Shown here: piece after piece, positions 26,691 to 37,088 of the stretch
Numbering within the stretch: position 1 is the first letter of the stretch
Layout: the number at the start of each line of letters is the position of its first letter
Source of the DNA: Erwinia pyrifoliae DSM 12163
GTDB lineage: Bacteria; Pseudomonadota; Gammaproteobacteria; Enterobacterales; Enterobacteriaceae
Assembly (NCBI RefSeq): GCF_000026985.1
Contig: NC_017390.1
Span: 1,294,873-1,338,844 of the forward strand
DNA: 43,972 nucleotides
Direction: 5' to 3'
Program-made: the position numbers and the translations under genes
Notes under the pieces: model-generated
The model's database searches: none
What the model saw: the letters and a program-made list of their open reading frames with translations, nothing else
Told to the model about the DNA's origin: nothing

Positions 26691-27523
26691 TGTTGGCAAC
26701 ACGAAGTAAACGCGTACTGCCCGGGTTTGGTATCAGTCTGGGCAGCAGCCTGTTTTTCACCTGTCTGATCCTGCTGCTGCCGATCAGCGCACTGCTGATG
26801 CAGCTTGCGCAGATGTCGCTGGCACAGTACTGGGAAGTGATCACCAACCCGCAGGTGATGGCCGCTTACCAGGTGACGCTGGTTGCCGCCGGGGTAGCCT
26901 CTGTTTTCAACGCGCTGTTTGGCATGCTGATGGCGTGGATCCTGACGCGCTACCGCTTTCCGGGGCGTGCACTGCTCGACGGTCTGATGGATCTGCCCTT
27001 TGCACTGCCTACGGCGGTAGCCGGCCTGACGCTGGCCGGGCTGTTTTCCGTGAACGGCTGGTACGGTCAGTGGCTGGCGCAGTTTGATATCAAGGTCTCT
27101 TACACCTGGCTTGGCATCGCCGTGGCGATGGCGTTTACCAGTATTCCGTTTGTGGTGCGTACCGTACAGCCGGTACTGGAAGAGCTGGGGCCGGAATATG
27201 AAGAAGCCGCTGAAACGCTCGGTGCAACGCCGTGGCAGAGCTTCCGGCGCGTGGTTCTGCCCGAAATAGGCCCGGCGCTGCTGGCGGGGACGGCGCTGTC
27301 GTTTACCCGTAGCCTGGGCGAGTTTGGCGCGGTCATTTTTATCGCCGGTAATATTGCGTGGAAAACCGAAGTGACTTCGCTAATGATTTTTGTCCGTTTG
27401 CAGGAGTTTGACTATCCGGCAGCCAGCGCGATTGCTTCCGTGATCCTTGCCGCTTCGCTGCTGCTGCTGTTTGCCATTAACACCTTGCAGAGCCGCTTTG
27501 GCCGTCGTATTGGAGGTCACTGA
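26690..27523 (+). CDS. cysT: CysT (CysU), sulfate/thiosulfate permease subunit
   Basis: One of two membrane subunits of the sulfate ABC importer. The ATG at 26690 shares its A with the cysP TGA (TGATG), with GAGG upstream, and gives 277 residues as in E. coli; a TTG one codon earlier is less likely. Six spans are visible, and the ABC contact loop reads EEAAETLGATPWQSFRRVVL (about residues 169-188). Near-identical to E. coli in the LGEFGAVIFIAGNIAWKTE stretch. Confidence 0.96.
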   Translation: MLATRSKRVLPGFGISLGSSLFFTCLILLLPISALLMQLAQMSLAQYWEVITNPQVMAAYQVTLVAAGVASVFNALFGMLMAWILTRYRFPGRALLDGLMDLPFALPTAVAGLTLAGLFSVNGWYGQWLAQFDIKVSYTWLGIAVAMAFTSIPFVVRTVQPVLEELGPEYEEAAETLGATPWQSFRRVVLPEIGPALLAGTALSFTRSLGEFGAVIFIAGNIAWKTEVTSLMIFVRLQEFDYPAASAIASVILAASLLLLFAINTLQSRFGRRIGGH

Positions 27524-28398
27524 TGGCGGAAATCAGCGATTTTAAAGACGTGCGCCGTGCACGCATCCCGTGGGGTAAATGGATGCTGATAGGACTCGGC
27601 GCATTGATTTCTCTGCTGCTGCTGGTCATACCGCTGGTGGCGATATTTGCCACGGCGTTTTCTGAGGGGCTGATAGCGGCGCTCGGTAATCTGCGCGATG
27701 CCGATATGCTGCACGCCATCTGGCTGACGTTACTGATTGCCCTGATTGCGGTGCCGGTTAACCTGGTATTTGGTACGCTGCTGGCCTGGCTGGTAACGCG
27801 TTTTACTTTCCCCGGCCGCCAGCTGCTGCTGACATTGTTCGATATCCCGTTTGCCGTTTCGCCGGTGGTGGCAGGCCTGATGTACCTGCTTTTTTGGGGA
27901 GTGAATGGCCCGGCCGGCGGGTGGCTTGATGCGCACAGTATCCAGCTGATGTTCTCGTGGCAGGGCATGGCGCTGGTGACGATTTTTGTTACCTGTCCGT
28001 TTGTGGTGCGCGAGCTGGTGCCGGTCATGCTGAGCCAGGGAAGCCACGAAGATGAAGCTGCGGTGCTGCTGGGGGCTTCCGGCTGGAAGATGTTCTGGCG
28101 CGTGACCTTACCGAATATTCGCTGGGCGCTGCTATATGGGGTTGTGCTGACTAACGCCCGCGCCATCGGCGAGTTCGGTGCGGTTTCGGTGGTGTCAGGG
28201 TCTATTCGCGGCGAAACCTATACGCTGCCATTACAGGTTGAATTACTGCATCAGGATTACAACAGCGTGGGCGCATTTACCGCTGCTGCCTTGTTAACTC
28301 TGATAGCGATAGTGACGCTGTTTCTGAAAAGCGCGCTGCAGTGGCGATTAGAGAGCCAGCAGCAGCGTTTGCAACGGGAGGGGAACCATGAGCATTGA
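27523..28398 (+). CDS. cysW: CysW, sulfate/thiosulfate permease subunit
   Basis: The second membrane subunit of the importer, 291 residues with six hydrophobic spans. Start ATG overlaps the cysT stop (TGATG), with GGAGGT upstream. The EAA loop reads [20 protein letters not shown], and the [18 protein letters not shown] segment is conserved. cysA starts 11 nt before its end. Confidence 0.96.
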   Translation: MAEISDFKDVRRARIPWGKWMLIGLGALISLLLLVIPLVAIFATAFSEGLIAALGNLRDADMLHAIWLTLLIALIAVPVNLVFGTLLAWLVTRFTFPGRQLLLTLFDIPFAVSPVVAGLMYLLFWGVNGPAGGWLDAHSIQLMFSWQGMALVTIFVTCPFVVRELVPVMLSQGSHEDEAAVLLGASGWKMFWRVTLPNIRWALLYGVVLTNARAIGEFGAVSVVSGSIRGETYTLPLQVELLHQDYNSVGAFTAAALLTLIAIVTLFLKSALQWRLESQQQRLQREGNHEH

Positions 28399-29476
28399 GA
28401 TCGGCAACATCAATAAATTCTTCGGCCGGACAAAAGTCCTCAACGATATCTCTCTGGAAATTCCTTCCGGGCATATGGTTGCGCTGCTGGGGCCTTCCGG
28501 CTCGGGAAAAACTACGCTGCTGCGCATTATCGCCGGGCTGGAGAACCAAAACAGCGGTCGCCTGAGCTTTCACGGTAAAGACGTCAGCCGGGTACATGCC
28601 CGTGACCGCCAGGTGGGCTTTGTGTTCCAGCATTATGCGCTGTTCCGTCATATGACGGTATTCGACAATATCGCCTTTGGGCTGAACGTATTGCCGCGCC
28701 GCGAACGTCCGTCGTCTGCTGAAATTAAGCAGAAGGTAACGCGTCTGCTGGAGATGGTGCAGCTGGGTCATCTGGCAGGGCGCTTCCCGGCACAGCTTTC
28801 CGGTGGGCAGAAACAGCGCGTCGCGCTGGCGCGTGCGCTGGCGGTGGAGCCGCAAATTTTGCTGCTGGATGAGCCTTTTGGCGCGCTGGACGCCCAGGTA
28901 CGTAAAGAGCTGCGCCGCTGGCTGCGTCAGCTGCATGAAGAGTTGAAATTCACCAGCGTGTTTGTTACCCACGATCAGGAAGAGGCGATGGAAGTCGCGG
29001 ATCGCGTGGTGGTGATGAGCCAGGGCAATATCGAGCAGGTCGGTACGCCGGGTGAAGTGTGGCGCGACCCGGCAAGCCGCTTCGTGCTGGAATTCCTCGG
29101 CGAAGTGAACCGCTTTGACGGCGAAGTGCACGGTTCTCAGTTTCACGTTGGCGCACATCACTGGCCGCTGGCTTACACCCCGGCGCATCAGGGAAAAGTG
29201 GAGCTGTTTCTGCGACCGTGGGAAATTGACGTCAGCCGTCAGGGCAGCCTCGAAACCCCGTTGCCTGTGAGGGTTTTGGAGATCAGCCCGCGCGGGCACT
29301 ACTGGCAGCTGGTTCTGCAGCCTGCCGAATGGAGCGCCGATCCGTTGACCGTGGTGATGGACGGTGACCAGGTGGCTCCGCAACGCGGCGAGCGTTTATT
29401 CGTTGGCCTGCAAAATGCACGCCTGTATCGCGGCGATGCCGCATTACGACCGGTTGCCTTTGCTGAAAGCGCCTGA
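28388..29476 (+). CDS. cysA: CysA, sulfate/thiosulfate ABC transporter ATPase
   Basis: The ATPase subunit (362 residues) shows Walker [11 protein letters not shown], the Q-loop VFQHYALF, signature [15 protein letters not shown], Walker [12 protein letters not shown] and H-loop [12 protein letters not shown]. The C-terminal TOBE-like regulatory domain follows (about 240-362). Translation begins inside the end of cysW with GGGAGGGG upstream, consistent with coupled expression of the membrane and ATPase subunits. Confidence 0.97.
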   Translation: MSIEIGNINKFFGRTKVLNDISLEIPSGHMVALLGPSGSGKTTLLRIIAGLENQNSGRLSFHGKDVSRVHARDRQVGFVFQHYALFRHMTVFDNIAFGLNVLPRRERPSSAEIKQKVTRLLEMVQLGHLAGRFPAQLSGGQKQRVALARALAVEPQILLLDEPFGALDAQVRKELRRWLRQLHEELKFTSVFVTHDQEEAMEVADRVVVMSQGNIEQVGTPGEVWRDPASRFVLEFLGEVNRFDGEVHGSQFHVGAHHWPLAYTPAHQGKVELFLRPWEIDVSRQGSLETPLPVRVLEISPRGHYWQLVLQPAEWSADPLTVVMDGDQVAPQRGERLFVGLQNARLYRGDAALRPVAFAESA

Positions 29477-29509
29477 TATTTTCCTTCTCTGACGCTCATT
29501 TCTTCAAGG

Positions 29510-29527
29510 GGCTGGTTGATACCAGCC
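29510..29527 (+). repeat. Hairpin in the cysA-cysM gap
   Basis: GGCTGGT (29510-29516) pairs with ACCAGCC (29521-29527) across TGAT, 33 nt after cysA and 28 nt before cysM. There is no strong T run, so it may attenuate or mark mRNA processing rather than end the operon. Confidence 0.55.
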
Positions 29528-29555
29528 TCTGCTATTTCATGCCGGGAAGGCTGAC

Positions 29556-30434
29556 GTGACCACACTCGAAAACACCATCGGTAACACGCCGTTAGTCCGG
29601 CTGCAGCGCCTGATCCCGGATAACGGCAGTGAAATCTGGCTAAAACTGGAGGGCAACAACCCTGCCGGCTCGGTGAAGGATCGGGCAGCGTTATCGATGA
29701 TCCAGCAGGCGGAGCTGCGGGGGGAAATCCACCCCGGTGATGTGCTGATCGAGGCAACCAGTGGCAATACGGGTATTGCCCTGGCGATGATTGCCGCCAT
29801 GAAAGGCTATGTGCTTAAGCTATTGATGCCGGAGAGCATGAGCGTTGAGCGCCAGGCGGCGATGCGCGCCTACGGCGCTGAGCTGATCCTCGTCAGCCGC
29901 GAGCTGGGCATGGAAGGGGCGCGGGATCTGGCGCTGGAAATGGCCGCTCGCGGTGAAGGTAAGGTGCTGGACCAGTTTAATAACCCCGATAACCCGCTGG
30001 GCCATTTCCTCACCACCGGGCCGGAAATCTGGCAGCAGACGGCGGGACGCCTGACGCATTTTGTGTCGAGCATGGGCACCACGGGTACGATTACCGGCGT
30101 CGGGCGCTTCCTTAAGCAGCAGAATCAGGCCGTGGAAATTGTGGGGCTACAGCCGTCCGAGGGTAGCAGCATTCCAGGTATTCGCCGCTGGCCTGCTGCC
30201 TATGTACCGGGTATTTTTCGTCCTGAACTGGTGAATCAGATGCTGGATATGTCGCAACAAGAAGCGGAAGAGACCATGCGTCTGCTGGCAAGGCATGAAG
30301 GGATATTTTGTGGCGTCAGCTCCGGTGGTGCCGTTGCCGGGGCGCTGCGTATTGCCCGTGCTTATCCCGGCAGCGTGATTGTCGCTATTATCTGCGATCG
30401 TGGTGACCGCTACTTATCTACCGGCGTTTATTGA
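29556..30434 (+). CDS. cysM: Cysteine synthase B (O-acetylserine sulfhydrylase B)
   Basis: CysM makes cysteine from O-acetylserine and sulfide and can also use thiosulfate, giving S-sulfocysteine, which fits its place behind the thiosulfate importer. The start is GTG at 29556 with GGGAAGG upstream. The PLP lysine is K41 in NPAGSVKDRAA, with the TSGNTGIA loop and GTTGTITGVGRFL. The 292-residue protein lacks about eleven C-terminal residues of E. coli CysM (303), ending just after DRYLSTGVY. Confidence 0.95.
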   Translation: MTTLENTIGNTPLVRLQRLIPDNGSEIWLKLEGNNPAGSVKDRAALSMIQQAELRGEIHPGDVLIEATSGNTGIALAMIAAMKGYVLKLLMPESMSVERQAAMRAYGAELILVSRELGMEGARDLALEMAARGEGKVLDQFNNPDNPLGHFLTTGPEIWQQTAGRLTHFVSSMGTTGTITGVGRFLKQQNQAVEIVGLQPSEGSSIPGIRRWPAAYVPGIFRPELVNQMLDMSQQEAEETMRLLARHEGIFCGVSSGGAVAGALRIARAYPGSVIVAIICDRGDRYLSTGVY

Positions 30435-30616
30435 TCATTTATCCACAAACCGGCATGGAAGGGCTTTTTTCTGGCCCAATGTATATTTCCCACTATGCGC
30501 CTGGTGGATGGCGTACGCATGGTTTTCACCTGCCATACTGTAAGGATTGGGTAAAAGCGGCTGCGTATTGCCCGTTAACAGGTGAAAATGGCGTCTGTAT
30601 CATTGTGAGATCGCCT

Positions 30617-31297
30617 ATGAAAATTTTACTGGTCGATGACGACCCTGAGCTGGGCACCATGCTCAGTGAGTACCTGATTGCCGAAGGTTTTGATGCATCA
30701 TTAGCGTTAACCGGCAAAGCGGGCGTGGACGGGGCGCTTTCCGGCGACTACAACGCCATGATCCTCGACATCATGCTGCCCGATATGAGCGGCATCGATG
30801 TGCTGCGCCAGGTGCGACAGCACGGCCGCCTGCCGGTGATTATGCTGACGGCGAAGGGCGATAATATCGACCGCGTGATTGGCCTGGAAATGGGGGCGGA
30901 TGACTACATGCCCAAACCCTGCTACCCGCGTGAACTGGTTGCCCGCCTGCGCGCCGTACTCAGGCGCGTTGAAGAACCGCCTGCTGCAACGAAAAACAAT
31001 GAGATGATTGTCTGGGGTGAACTGACGTTAAACCCGGCAACGCGCATCAGCGAATGGCAGGATAAGCCTTTCGATTTCACCGCTTCAGAGTTCAATTTGC
31101 TCGAACTGCTGCTTCTTTCGGCTGAACGCGTGGTGTCTAAAGATGAGCTGTCGGAAAAAGGACTGGGGCGCCCGCGCGAGGCTTACGATCGCAGCGTGGA
31201 CGTGCACATCAGCAATATTCGTCAGAAGCTGGCGGGGCTGACTAACCACGCCATCAATATTGAAACGGTGCGCAGTATCGGTTACCGCATCCGATGA
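30617..31297 (+). CDS. OmpR/CpxR-type response regulator
   Basis: The 226-residue protein has a receiver domain (MKILLVDDDPELG, phospho-acceptor Asp51 in MILDIMLPD, LTAKGDN, the KPCYPRELVARLR lysine) and an OmpR-type winged helix (about 130-226: FDFTASEFNLLELLL, DRSVDVHISNIRQKL, IETVRSIGYRIR). It most resembles CpxR, but it is not the cpx locus. The ATG at 30617 follows the family start; the open frame begins 62 codons earlier, overlapping the end of cysM, and that part has no domain. The stop overlaps the kinase start (ATGA). Confidence 0.9.
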   Translation: MKILLVDDDPELGTMLSEYLIAEGFDASLALTGKAGVDGALSGDYNAMILDIMLPDMSGIDVLRQVRQHGRLPVIMLTAKGDNIDRVIGLEMGADDYMPKPCYPRELVARLRAVLRRVEEPPAATKNNEMIVWGELTLNPATRISEWQDKPFDFTASEFNLLELLLLSAERVVSKDELSEKGLGRPREAYDRSVDVHISNIRQKLAGLTNHAINIETVRSIGYRIR

Positions 31298-32655
31298 AAA
31301 CGGGTTTGCCTGGCTTTTTGTTCTGGAAAATTCTGCTGGGGTTCTGGTTAACTTTTATTGCCATTACGCAACTCCTGTGGCTGGGGTTTAGCCTGTATGG
31401 CAAACACCATGACCCCCCGGAAAATCAGGCTACCAGGCGTATTATTAACCTGCAAATGACCTCGGCCGCTTCGGTGCTGCAGCGCGGTGGCATGGAGGCG
31501 CTGAATAATATGATGATCGACTGGCCGGCGGGCGATCGGCGGTTTTTTTCGGTGCAGCTGACGGAGGGTTTGCCGTCTGCGCAAAGGCCGCATAATGAAC
31601 TGAACCACTTTCTGCCGCCCGGCGAATTCCCCGAAGACATCACCGCATCGGTGACAGGTGCGGATGGTCGCCACTACCAACTGCGTTATGACGTGGCTGG
31701 AATGCGTGCGGACAGCGGAATGGCACATCGGCCGCACAGTATTCTGAACATGCCACTGCCGCTGTTTATTGTCGGCGGTATTTGCGGGCTGTTATTCAGT
31801 CTGTTTCTTGCCTGGAATCTGACGCGCCCTATGCGTCAGCTGCGTGCAGGGTTTGCCCGCGTCGCGAAAGGCGACCTTTCCGTGCGCCTGTTCCCGCAGA
31901 TGCGTCTACGCCACGATGAACTGTCGGCAGTGGCGCGGGACTTTGATGCCATGGTGGAGCGCCTGTTGGTGCTGGTCAGCGCGCGCGAAGAACTGTTGCA
32001 CGACGTATCGCATGAGTTACGCTCGCCGCTGGCACGCCTGCAGCTGGCAACGGGGCTGGCGCGCCAAACCCCAGGATCCGTCTCTGCTTCACTTGACAGG
32101 ATCGATGAAGAGGCTCGTCGACTGGATAAGATGATCGGTGAGCTGCTCACTTTGTCACGAACGGAACACCAGAATTTGCCAGATGAACAGTACTTTGATT
32201 TGCTGGGGCTGCTGGAGGCGGTGGCCAACGATGCGCGCTATGAGGCGCAGATACCCGGCGTTAAGATCCTGCTGGACGCCGACAGGCTGCATGATTACAC
32301 GGTGAAAGGGGATGCCAACCTGATTCGCTCGGCGGTAGAAAACGTTGTACGCAACGCGCTGCGTTTCTCAACCCAGGGACAGCAGGTGCTCATGACTCTT
32401 CAACATGAAGACGGCTGGCTGGCGATCTGCGTTCGCGATCGAGGGCCGGGAGTGGAGCCTGATAAACTCTCCAGCATTTTTGACCCGTTTGTGCGCGTTA
32501 ATTCTCCGCTGTCAGGTAAAGGTTACGGACTTGGCTTGTCGATCGTGCGTAAAGTTGTGTTAGCCCACGGCGGTGAGGTTAGCGCGATGAATGCTCGCGA
32601 AGGGGGGCTGGAGCTGACAATCCGTCTGCCACACTGGGAAATTTCATTGGTGTGA
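31294..32655 (+). CDS. CpxA-like membrane sensor histidine kinase
   Basis: The 453-residue protein has two membrane spans (about 9-33 and 153-175) enclosing a periplasmic sensor of about 120 residues that I do not recognise, a HAMP linker, a dimerisation domain with His240 in HDVSHELRSPLARLQLA, and an ATPase with NVVRNALRFS, VRDRGPGV and KGYGLGLSIVRKVV. Translationally coupled to the regulator through ATGA. The signal is unknown. In E. coli this position between cysM and crr holds pdxK and yfeK instead. I give no symbol because I cannot match the sensor domain. Confidence 0.9.
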   Translation: MKTGLPGFLFWKILLGFWLTFIAITQLLWLGFSLYGKHHDPPENQATRRIINLQMTSAASVLQRGGMEALNNMMIDWPAGDRRFFSVQLTEGLPSAQRPHNELNHFLPPGEFPEDITASVTGADGRHYQLRYDVAGMRADSGMAHRPHSILNMPLPLFIVGGICGLLFSLFLAWNLTRPMRQLRAGFARVAKGDLSVRLFPQMRLRHDELSAVARDFDAMVERLLVLVSAREELLHDVSHELRSPLARLQLATGLARQTPGSVSASLDRIDEEARRLDKMIGELLTLSRTEHQNLPDEQYFDLLGLLEAVANDARYEAQIPGVKILLDADRLHDYTVKGDANLIRSAVENVVRNALRFSTQGQQVLMTLQHEDGWLAICVRDRGPGVEPDKLSSIFDPFVRVNSPLSGKGYGLGLSIVRKVVLAHGGEVSAMNAREGGLELTIRLPHWEISLV

Positions 32656-32722
32656 TGAAAGCCCGTTTTTTCGCTAACCGGGCGCGTTCAGACAAGGCCG
32701 GTCGCATTGGATGGACAGACAT

Positions 32723-32755
32723 AAAAAAAGCCCCCGGTAATTAAGGAGGCTTTTT
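32723..32755. terminator. Bidirectional terminator between the sensor kinase and crr
   Basis: A run of seven A, then GCCCCC (32730-32735) pairing with GGAGGC (32745-32750) with one mismatch, then TTTTT. It can serve both convergent transcripts. Confidence 0.8.
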
Positions 32756-32769
32756 CATGATGGGCGCGA

Positions 32770-33273
32770 TTATTTTTTAATACGAATAACCGGGGTCTCA
32801 CCGACAACAACGCTGCCTGTTAATTTAACCAGCTCTTTGATCTCATCCATATTGGAGATCACCACCGGCGTCAGCGTTGATTTCGCTTTCTCTTCCAGCA
32901 GCGCCAGATCGAATTCGATCACCACGTCGCCTTTCTTCACTTTCTGACCTTCTTCGGCGATTCGCTTGAAGCCTTCACCCTTCAGCTCGACTGTATCGAT
33001 ACCGAAGTGGACAAACAGCTCAATACCGCTGTCAGACTCAATGGAAAACGCGTGATTGGTTTCGAAAATTTTTCCGATGGTGCCATCAACCGGCGCAACC
33101 ATTTTATTGCCTGTAGGTTTGATAGCGATACCATCGCCAACAATTTTTTCCGCAAATACGACATCCGGTACGTCTTCGATATTGACGATTTCACCCGATA
33201 ACGGTGCTACGATCTCGATAGCACCCGATGCGGAATCTGACTTATCGCCAAAAAGTTTTGAAAACAACCCCAT
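32770..33273 (-). CDS. crr: PTS glucose-specific enzyme IIA (Crr)
   Basis: IIA-Glc accepts phosphate from HPr and passes it to IICB-Glc; unphosphorylated, it inhibits non-PTS permeases, and phosphorylated it activates adenylate cyclase. 167 residues against 169 in E. coli; the difference lies in the divergent N-terminal tail, and the remainder is nearly identical. The phosphorylated histidine is in [13 protein letters not shown] (His89 here). Last gene of ptsH-ptsI-crr. Confidence 0.97.
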   Translation of the reverse strand: MGLFSKLFGDKSDSASGAIEIVAPLSGEIVNIEDVPDVVFAEKIVGDGIAIKPTGNKMVAPVDGTIGKIFETNHAFSIESDSGIELFVHFGIDTVELKGEGFKRIAEEGQKVKKGDVVIEFDLALLEEKAKSTLTPVVISNMDEIKELVKLTGSVVVGETPVIRIKK

Positions 33274-33316
33274 GTTCTTCTCCTAAGCAGTAATGTTGTG
33301 CCAGCGTTTTTCAGTC

Positions 33317-35044
33317 TCAGCAGAGTGTTTTTTCTTCAATGAACTTATTCACCAGGTTCATCAAATCATCCGCTGTCGGCTGAGCCAGAGCTTGCTCTGC
33401 CAACGCCTTCGCATCTTCAAAATTGGTATTACGAATAATTTTCTTGATGCGTGGGATAGAAATAGCACTCATGCTGAATTCGTCCAGCCCCATTCCCAGT
33501 AACAGTAGTGTAGCACGTTCGTCACCTGCCAGCTCACCACACATACCGGTCCATTTTCCTTCAGCATGAGAAGCATCAATAACTTGCTTGATCAACGTCA
33601 GTACAGAAGGGGACATGGGATTGTAGAGATGCGAAATCAGGTCATTACCACGATCTACTGCGAGAGTGTACTGCGTCAGGTCGTTTGTTCCAATACTGAA
33701 AAAGTCGACTTCTTTCGCCAGATGATGAGCAATCGCGGCGGAAGCAGGCGTTTCCACCATAATACCCACTTCGATTTTCTCGTCGAATGCTTTACCTTCA
33801 GTGCGCAGTTGGGCTTTCAGTGTTTCCAGCTCCGCTTTCAGGGTGCGAACTTCCTCAACGGAAATCACCATCGGGAACATGATACGCAGCTTGCCAAAGG
33901 CAGAGGCGCGCAGGATAGCACGTAGCTGCGCATGCAGGATTTCTGGACGATCCATAGCAATACGAATGGCGCGCCAGCCAAGGAACGGGTTGTCCTCTTT
34001 CGGCAGGTTCATATACGGCAGGTCTTTATCACCGCCAATGTCCATGGTTCGTACGATGACAGCCTGAGCGCCAACCGCTTCCGCCACGGCTTTATAAGCC
34101 TGGAACTGCTCATCTTCGCTTGGCAGCGATTCGCGATCCATAAACAGGAACTCGGTGCGATACAGGCCAACGCCTTCAGCGCCGTTACGTTCAGCACCCG
34201 CGACGTCGCGTACGGTACCGATGTTTGCGCACACTTCAACCTGATGACCATCGAGAGTGATCGCCGGCAGGTCTTTCAGTTTCGCCAGCTCGTTTTTCTC
34301 GCTGAGGTACTGATGCGCCACGGCTTTTAATTCTTCGATTTTTTCCGGCGTCGGGTTGACGTACACCTGGTTATTTACGCCATCCAGGATCAGGAAGTCG
34401 TCGTTTTTCACCTGGCTGGTAACGTCACCGGTACCGACAATGGCTGGCAGCTCCAGCGAGCGCGCCATGATCGAAGTGTGTGAAGTACGGCCACCAATAT
34501 CGGTGATAAAACCTAAGACTTTTTTCAGGTTGAGCTGAGCCGTCTCGGACGGAGTCAAATCTTTGGCAATCAGCAGAACTTCTTCATTAATGGCGCTAAG
34601 ATCGACAATATGCAGGCCAAGAATGTTTTGCAGCAGGCGCTTACCGATGTCACGGACATCGGCAGCACGCTCTTTCAAATACTCATCATCCAGCTCTTCC
34701 AGTGCTTTCGCCTGGCCATCGATAACAGAATAGGCAGCAGAATCAGCGGTGGCGTGCTCATCTTTAATCAGAGCGATGATTTCCTGCTCAAGTTCTTCAT
34801 CTTCAAGCAGCATGATATGCCCTTCGAAGATCGCTTCTTTTTCTTCGCCGAAGGTTTCACCCGCTTTGGTTTTGATCGTTTCCAGCTGCGCGGCAGCCTT
34901 TTTACGACCGTCCAGAAAACGCTGAACTTCCTGATCGACCTGGTCGGCAGAAATCTTTTTCCGGTTAATAACAATCTCATCTTCTTTCAGCAGAAGCGCC
35001 TTGCCGAAAGCGATACCCGGTGATGCTAAAATTCCTGAAATCAT
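33317..35044 (-). CDS. ptsI: PTS enzyme I
   Basis: Enzyme I takes phosphate from phosphoenolpyruvate and gives it to HPr. At 575 residues it matches E. coli. The phosphorylated residue is H189 in [13 protein letters not shown]; the PEP-site cysteine segment lies in [17 protein letters not shown] precedes the start (ATG at 35044). The gap to ptsH is 205 nt, wider than the roughly 45 nt I remember for E. coli, and contains a hairpin. Confidence 0.98.
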   Translation of the reverse strand: MISGILASPGIAFGKALLLKEDEIVINRKKISADQVDQEVQRFLDGRKKAAAQLETIKTKAGETFGEEKEAIFEGHIMLLEDEELEQEIIALIKDEHATADSAAYSVIDGQAKALEELDDEYLKERAADVRDIGKRLLQNILGLHIVDLSAINEEVLLIAKDLTPSETAQLNLKKVLGFITDIGGRTSHTSIMARSLELPAIVGTGDVTSQVKNDDFLILDGVNNQVYVNPTPEKIEELKAVAHQYLSEKNELAKLKDLPAITLDGHQVEVCANIGTVRDVAGAERNGAEGVGLYRTEFLFMDRESLPSEDEQFQAYKAVAEAVGAQAVIVRTMDIGGDKDLPYMNLPKEDNPFLGWRAIRIAMDRPEILHAQLRAILRASAFGKLRIMFPMVISVEEVRTLKAELETLKAQLRTEGKAFDEKIEVGIMVETPASAAIAHHLAKEVDFFSIGTNDLTQYTLAVDRGNDLISHLYNPMSPSVLTLIKQVIDASHAEGKWTGMCGELAGDERATLLLLGMGLDEFSMSAISIPRIKKIIRNTNFEDAKALAEQALAQPTADDLMNLVNKFIEEKTLC

Positions 35045-35179
35045 AACCCTACCTTTTGTCTTTCTGATTATCGTCTGAGGGGGAAAGCGCGGATTAACAT
35101 GGCGTTTATTCCTCCCAGCGAGCCAGACGTATTATGCAAATCAACGCGTAAGCCTGCGATAATTTTACCAAGGCAACAA

Positions 35180-35198
35180 CGCGGACGCTCGATCCGCG
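35180..35198 (-). repeat. Hairpin in the ptsH-ptsI gap
   Basis: CGCGGA (35180-35185) pairs with TCCGCG (35193-35198) across a 7 nt loop, 52 nt downstream of the ptsH stop. No T run follows on the coding strand. It may reduce read-through or protect a ptsH-only transcript. Confidence 0.5.
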
Positions 35199-35249
35199 GT
35201 CAATATTGCATTTATTTGCCTGATACAGCTGTGCTGGATAGCGAACTGA

Positions 35250-35507
35250 TTACTCGAGTTCGGCCATCAGTTTGACCAGATGCTCGACGGCTTTCTGCTC
35301 GTCTTCGCCTTCTGCAGACAGGGTCACCACGGTGCCCTGAGTCAAACCCAGGGTCTGTAATTTGAACAGGCTCTTCGCGCTGGCAGACTTGCCGTTAGAA
35401 GTAACGGTGATGTCAGAAGCAAATGCTTTAGCTTCTTTAACGAACTGAGCTGCCGGACGCGTGTGCAGGCCGTTTGGTGCGGTGATGGTGACTTCTTGCT
35501 GGAACAT
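35250..35507 (-). CDS. ptsH: PTS phosphocarrier protein HPr
   Basis: HPr (85 residues) carries phosphate from enzyme I to the sugar-specific IIA proteins. The phosphorylated H15 is in [14 protein letters not shown], and the Ser46 region [14 protein letters not shown] is conserved. First gene of ptsHI-crr; promoter region at 35508-35899. Confidence 0.98.
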   Translation of the reverse strand: MFQQEVTITAPNGLHTRPAAQFVKEAKAFASDITVTSNGKSASAKSLFKLQTLGLTQGTVVTLSAEGEDEQKAVEHLVKLMAELE

Positions 35508-35685
35508 AATATTTCCCCAACTTAATAAGTTTTGGTGTTGTTGATCTAAAGCCCGGTGGATGACGGGGCATTAGCCTGTAATGAGCCGCGCAGACCAAGA
35601 TTCGAGGCTGATTGAAAATGCGCTTGTAAGGTGGAGCAAAGGTAAAGAGAAAACCAGGGATTTTCGTCTCACTCATCCACTTCTC

Positions 35686-35715
35686 ATTATGCCGCGATTT
35701 GTCTTGCTGCGCCAA
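35686..35715 (-). promoter_or_regulatory. Candidate ptsH promoter
   Basis: On the minus strand TTGGCG (35710-35715) and CATAAT (35686-35691) are separated by 18 nt. Transcription would start about 175 nt before the ptsH ATG. Confidence 0.5.
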
Positions 35716-35850
35716 ACCGATAAATCGATTCAGCCAAATCCATTTTGTGTTTCGATTAATTTTTCGGATCGAATTAATTGCCAGCTTAAATACCAGACGA
35801 TTGAGGGTAAAATCAATCTTCAGGGTGCTAAAAGTTTGACGTACTCCACA

Positions 35851-35875
35851 AAAAAGCACCCATGAGGGTGCTTTT
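35851..35875. terminator. Terminator downstream of cysK
   Basis: AAAAA-GCACCC (to 35861) pairs perfectly with GGGTGC-TTTTT (35866-35875) across ATGA. It lies 25-49 nt after the cysK stop and separates cysK from ptsH. Confidence 0.92.
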
Positions 35876-35899
35876 TCATACAAATTAGCTATGTCAAAA

Positions 35900-36871
35900 T
35901 TATTGTTGTAGCTCTTTCTCGGTAAACAGATCGGCAAACAGCGCGGTGGAAAGGTAACGTTCTCCGGAAGAGGGGAGCACAACCACAATATTTTTTCCCG
36001 CGAATGCGTCATCTTCCTGTAGCTTTAATGCAGCAGCCACGGCGGCACCGGAAGAGATACCGGCCAGAATACCTTCTTCTTCCATCAGGCGGCGCGCAGT
36101 TGAAATGGCTTCTTCATTCGTGATGGCAATAACGCGGTCTATCAGGTTGAGATCGAGGTTGGCCGGGATGAAACCTGCGCCAATACCCTGGATCTTGTGC
36201 GGGCCTGGTTTAAGCTCCTCCCCGGCCAGCGCCTGAGCGATGACCGCCGAATCGGTGGGTTCAACCGCGACCGAAATCAGATCTGTCTTCCCTTTCGTGT
36301 TTTTGAGGTAACGGCTTACCCCGGTTAACGTGCCACCGGTGCCCACGCCGGCGATAAACACGTCTACTTCGCCATCGGTATCTTCCCAGATCTCCGGGCC
36401 GGTGGTTTTCTCATGAATTTCCGGATTGGACGGATTGCTGAACTGCTGCAGCAGGACAAATTTATCCGGATTGCTGGCGACGATCTCTTCCGCTCTGCTG
36501 ATGGCACCTTTCATACCCTTTGCACCCTCGGTCAGCACCAGATTCGCTCCCAGTGCTTTCAGCAGCTTGCGGCGTTCAACGCTCATCGTTTCGGGCATCG
36601 TCAACGTCAGTTTATATCCGCGAGCTGCCGCGACATAGGCCAGGGCAATACCGGTATTACCGCTGGTCGGTTCGACCAGTTCAATACCCGGCTTAAGAAT
36701 TCCGCGCTTTTCCGCATCCCAAATCATATTGGCACCGATACGGCATTTGACGCTGAAGCTGGGATTACGCGACTCAATTTTTGCCAGAATGCGTCCATTA
36801 CCGATGCGGTTCAGTCGAACAAGCGGCGTATGACCGATTGTTAAAGAGTTGTCTTCATATATCTTACTCAT
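35900..36871 (-). CDS. cysK: Cysteine synthase A (O-acetylserine sulfhydrylase A)
   Basis: CysK condenses O-acetylserine and sulfide to cysteine and forms the cysteine synthase complex with CysE. 323 residues, as in E. coli. The PLP lysine is K42 in [11 protein letters not shown], with the TSGNTGIAL loop, [14 protein letters not shown] and the C-terminal [14 protein letters not shown]. Separated from ptsH by a terminator and preceded by a 217 nt gap towards cysZ that must hold its CysB-controlled promoter. Confidence 0.97.
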   Translation of the reverse strand: MSKIYEDNSLTIGHTPLVRLNRIGNGRILAKIESRNPSFSVKCRIGANMIWDAEKRGILKPGIELVEPTSGNTGIALAYVAAARGYKLTLTMPETMSVERRKLLKALGANLVLTEGAKGMKGAISRAEEIVASNPDKFVLLQQFSNPSNPEIHEKTTGPEIWEDTDGEVDVFIAGVGTGGTLTGVSRYLKNTKGKTDLISVAVEPTDSAVIAQALAGEELKPGPHKIQGIGAGFIPANLDLNLIDRVIAITNEEAISTARRLMEEEGILAGISSGAAVAAALKLQEDDAFAGKNIVVVLPSSGERYLSTALFADLFTEKELQQ

Positions 36872-37088
36872 AGCCCGTCCTTAACTGTATGAAATACTGG
36901 GAACGCACAGAGCATACCTTGTTCACTCTGCCCGTGAAGTGATGAAATCGTATATAGATATGTTTAGCAGAAATAAGTCCTGCAAAAAGGGCATAAGCCG
37001 CATCAAATGGCTATCCAGGCGCTTTCCTGGCTCACCGACTGGAGGGCCAGACGCCAGTAAAAGCGGCCGGCGTCAGACACCAATGCGG

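Larger units (their letters stand above)
35508..35899. other. ptsH regulatory region and cysK terminator
   Basis: This 392 nt stretch contains the cysK terminator (35851-35875), a candidate ptsH promoter (35686-35715) and AT-rich sequence between them. A 94-codon plus-strand frame (35581-35865) runs antisense through the promoter and resembles nothing, so it is not called. E. coli ptsH has CRP-controlled promoters here; I could not place a good full CRP site. Confidence 0.55.

Noticed and set aside
35581..35865. 94-codon plus-strand frame upstream of ptsH
   Set aside because: Runs antisense through the ptsH promoter and into the cysK terminator; no similarity.
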